NCBI GenBank assembly: GCA_020848455.1
Contig: JADLAB010000164.1
Span: forward strand, 1-32,410
Source of the DNA: Polyangiaceae bacterium
GTDB taxonomy: Bacteria > Myxococcota_A > Polyangia > Polyangiales > Polyangiaceae
DNA length: 32,410 nucleotides
Reading direction: 5' to 3'
This document shows positions 30,992 through 32,410 of the stretch, piece by piece. Within the stretch, counting starts at the first letter, position 1; the number at the start of each line of letters is the position of its first letter. The notes under the pieces are model-generated. The model was not told the origin of the DNA. It saw only the letters and a program-made list of their open reading frames with translations, and ran no database searches. Both the position numbers and the translations under genes were made by a program.

Positions 30992-31756
30992 ATGAGCACC
31001 GCCCCCAGCGACCACGTCGTCCTCGTCACCGGAGCGTCCTCGGGCATCGGCGCTGCGGTGGCGCGCCGCTTCGCAGCGGACGGCGCGCGCCTCGTGCTCG
31101 GCGCGCGCCGCAAGGAGCGCCTCGACGCCCTCGCGCGCGAGCTCGACGTCCCGGCGCTCGCGCTCGCGCTCGACGTGCGCCAGCGCGAGCCGACGCTCCG
31201 CGCGCTCGCCGAGCTGCCCGCCGAGTTCGCGGCGGTCACCATCCTCGTCAACAACGCCGGCGGCGCGCTCGGCCTCGAGCCCGCGCACGAGGCCGACCTC
31301 GACGACTGGGACGCGATGGTCGACACCAACGTCAAGGGCCTGATGTACGTCACGCGCGCCGTGCTCCCCGGCATGGTGGCGCGCGACCGCGGCCACGTCG
31401 TCAACCTCGGCTCGGTCGCCGGCACCTACCCGTACCCGGGCGGCAACGTCTACGGCGGCGTGAAGGCCTTCGTCGAGCAGTTCTCGCTCAACCTGCGCGC
31501 CGATCTCGCCGGCAAGCGCGTGCGCGTCACGAACGTCGAGCCGGGCATGGTCGAGACCGACTTCTCGCTCGTGCGCTTCAAGGGCGACGAGGCAAAGGCG
31601 CGCGCGGTCTACGCGGGCGTGCCCGCGCTCCGCGCCGAGGACATCGCCGAGACCATCCACTTTTGCACGACCCTGCCCGCGCACGTGAACGTCAACCGCA
31701 TCGAGCTCATGAGCGTGATGCAGTCCTTCGCGGGCTTCTCCGTGAAGCGCGGCTGA
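30992..31756 (+). CDS. ydfG: NADP-dependent 3-hydroxy acid dehydrogenase, YdfG-type SDR
   Basis: A 254-residue classical short-chain dehydrogenase. The cofactor motif is TGASSGIG (13-20). The Arg pair in GARRKERL suits NADP, and NNAGGALGLEPAHEADLDDW, with NAG, follows. The catalytic Ser is in NLGSVAGTYPYPGG, and Tyr and Lys are in YGGVK. EPGMVETDFSLVRFKGD, TLPAHVNVNRIELM and the C-terminal VMQSFAGFSVKRG match the E. coli YdfG protein nearly residue for residue, well beyond the general SDR pattern. YdfG oxidises L-allo-threonine, L-serine and 3-hydroxypropionate, and reduces malonic semialdehyde. ATG 30992 was selected because it sits 8 residues before the first beta-strand. The gene ends 38 bases before the stop of the convergent AHSA1 gene. 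Confidence 0.93.
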   Translation: MSTAPSDHVVLVTGASSGIGAAVARRFAADGARLVLGARRKERLDALARELDVPALALALDVRQREPTLRALAELPAEFAAVTILVNNAGGALGLEPAHEADLDDWDAMVDTNVKGLMYVTRAVLPGMVARDRGHVVNLGSVAGTYPYPGGNVYGGVKAFVEQFSLNLRADLAGKRVRVTNVEPGMVETDFSLVRFKGDEAKARAVYAGVPALRAEDIAETIHFCTTLPAHVNVNRIELMSVMQSFAGFSVKRG

Positions 31757-31757
31757 G

Positions 31758-31790
31758 GCCGTCGGGGCGCTTCTCCCGGGCGCGGACGGC
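31758..31790. terminator. Possible bidirectional terminator
   Basis: GCCGTC (31758-31763) and GACGGC (31785-31790) flank a 21-base spacer in the 38-base gap between the convergent ydfG-like and AHSA1 genes. The position suits a shared terminator; there is no T-tract. Confidence 0.4.
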
Positions 31791-31794
31791 GCCT

Positions 31795-32325
31795 TCATCC
31801 CCGGGAGCGAGGGGTGGTCTCGTTCCGGCCGGCGTCGTTCCGGCCGAGCTCGGCGACGTAGGCCGCCAGGTTGCGCAGGGTCTGCTCGCCGCCCTCGATC
31901 GCGTGGTACTTCTCCACCGCCTCGTCGCGGAGCGCCTTGCTGCGGAACACCGTGCGCATCACGATCCGGGTCTCGTCGCCGGCCGGCTCGAAGGTCAGGA
32001 CCGACTCGAAGGTGTTGGGGTCGTCGCGGGACTCGCCGTGCAGCAGCGCGATTCGCTCCGGTGGGACGATCTCGCGCCAGGTGATCCACTCCTGGTAGTC
32101 GGTTCCGTCCGGCCCGTGCATCACGAAATCCCACGCCCCGCCGACGCGGAACTCGAAGGACCGCGTGGTGGTGGAGAACCCGTCCGGTCCCCACCACCGC
32201 GACAGGTGCCGGACCTCGGTGAAGGCCTCGAACACCAGCTCCCGTGGTGCGCTGATGATCCGGGAAATCACGACCTCGCGGTCCGCGGTCGCGTGTTCCG
32301 GCGCGCTGCTACCGATCGTCGCCAT
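31795..32325 (-). CDS. SRPBCC / AHSA1 (Aha1-like) domain protein
   Basis: A 176-residue START-like fold protein of the AHSA1 family. The opening strand and helix REVVISRIISAPRELVFEAFTEVRHLSRWWGPDGF (16-50) contain the family's 'R.i.Ap...vf.a.t.p..l..Ww' pattern. It continues with FEFRVGGAWDFVMHGPDGTDY and the closing helix ALRDEAVEKYHAIEGGEQTLRNLAAYVAEL. These proteins bind small hydrophobic ligands in a helix-grip pocket; most have no proven function. ATG 32325 is preceded by GGAAGGA at 8 bases. Its first codons lie inside the last codons of the upstream ArsR-type gene, so it is translationally coupled to that regulator, the common ArsR-AHSA1 arrangement. Confidence 0.93.
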   Translation of the reverse strand: MATIGSSAPEHATADREVVISRIISAPRELVFEAFTEVRHLSRWWGPDGFSTTTRSFEFRVGGAWDFVMHGPDGTDYQEWITWREIVPPERIALLHGESRDDPNTFESVLTFEPAGDETRIVMRTVFRSKALRDEAVEKYHAIEGGEQTLRNLAAYVAELGRNDAGRNETTPRSRG

Positions 32326-32410
32326 GGGGTGGTTCCTTCCGCCTTGCTCGTTTCAGGTCCTGCACGTACTCGTCCAGCCGGTCGAAGCTCCCGCTCCAGA
32401 ACCGCTCGAA
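32309..32410 (-). CDS. C-terminal end of an ArsR-family HTH regulator (cut by the window edge)
   Basis: The last 33 codons of a gene entering from the right edge: FERFWSGSFDRLDEYVQDLK followed by RARRKEPPHGDDR and a TAG stop at 32309-32311. The segment F-W-x-x-x-F-x-R-L-x-E-Y-x-x-x-L-K is the usual C-terminus of the ArsR-type winged-helix repressors that pair with AHSA1 genes; the DNA-binding part lies outside the window. It overlaps the AHSA1 start by 17 bases in a different frame. No metal-binding residues can be judged from this fragment. Confidence 0.78.
   Translation of the reverse strand, partial: FERFWSGSFDRLDEYVQDLKRARRKEPPHGDDR

Overview
This is a contiguous, very GC-rich stretch of bacterial chromosome. 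Third codon positions are almost all G or C, which is why every frame carries long spurious open frames. It reads as a myxobacterium, probably of the Sorangiineae/Polyangiales type. The evidence is several Hanks-type Ser/Thr kinases (one fused to a beta-propeller, one to a cyclic-nucleotide domain), Cys-rich lipoproteins with Gly-Ala-Thr linkers, an AgmX/TonB-like C-terminal domain on a Pro-rich membrane protein, and a trypsin-like protease ending in a MYXO-CTERM-like sorting tail. I see no tRNA, rRNA, CRISPR array, insertion sequence or phage gene. Taxonomy is inference.

Layout. (1) 1-3656, minus strand: two adjacent ATP-grasp ligase-like genes followed by an alpha/beta hydrolase, probably one operon, with a Z-DNA-type alternating purine/pyrimidine tract beyond the hydrolase. 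(2) 3657-4031: divergent intergenic region containing the most AT-rich patch of the window. (3) 4032-13367: signalling and envelope block. It holds a Pro-rich single-pass protein with a TonB/AgmX-like tail, a Ser/Thr kinase with a cNMP-binding domain, a pseudokinase, then on the minus strand a kinase/beta-propeller receptor, a zinc-ribbon membrane protein and two lipoproteins. (4) 13493-18420: a TrmN6-like methyltransferase divergent from a class III CoA-transferase, a degenerate extended SDR protein, and a large lipoprotein with Cys-rich and beta-propeller parts.

(5) 18479-27634, plus strand: the most interesting unit, six tightly packed genes with ATGA-type or near-zero spacing. They encode a complete three-subunit molybdenum hydroxylase (FAD, 2Fe-2S and Mo subunits), a thiolase with all catalytic residues, a 1153-residue fusion of an indolepyruvate-oxidoreductase alpha chain with a GltD-like FAD/NAD(P)H module inserted ahead of its C-terminal ferredoxin domain, and the matching beta chain (iorB-like). 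Together they look like a CoA-thioester pathway in which a 2-oxoacid is oxidatively decarboxylated to an acyl-CoA with electrons passed to NAD(P) inside one polypeptide. The substrate is unknown.

(6) 27781-32410: MYXO-CTERM protease, a DAG-kinase-like lipid kinase in a probable operon with hemG, a clear YdfG-type dehydrogenase divergent from hemG, and an ArsR (partial, cut by the right edge)/AHSA1 gene pair with overlapping reading frames.
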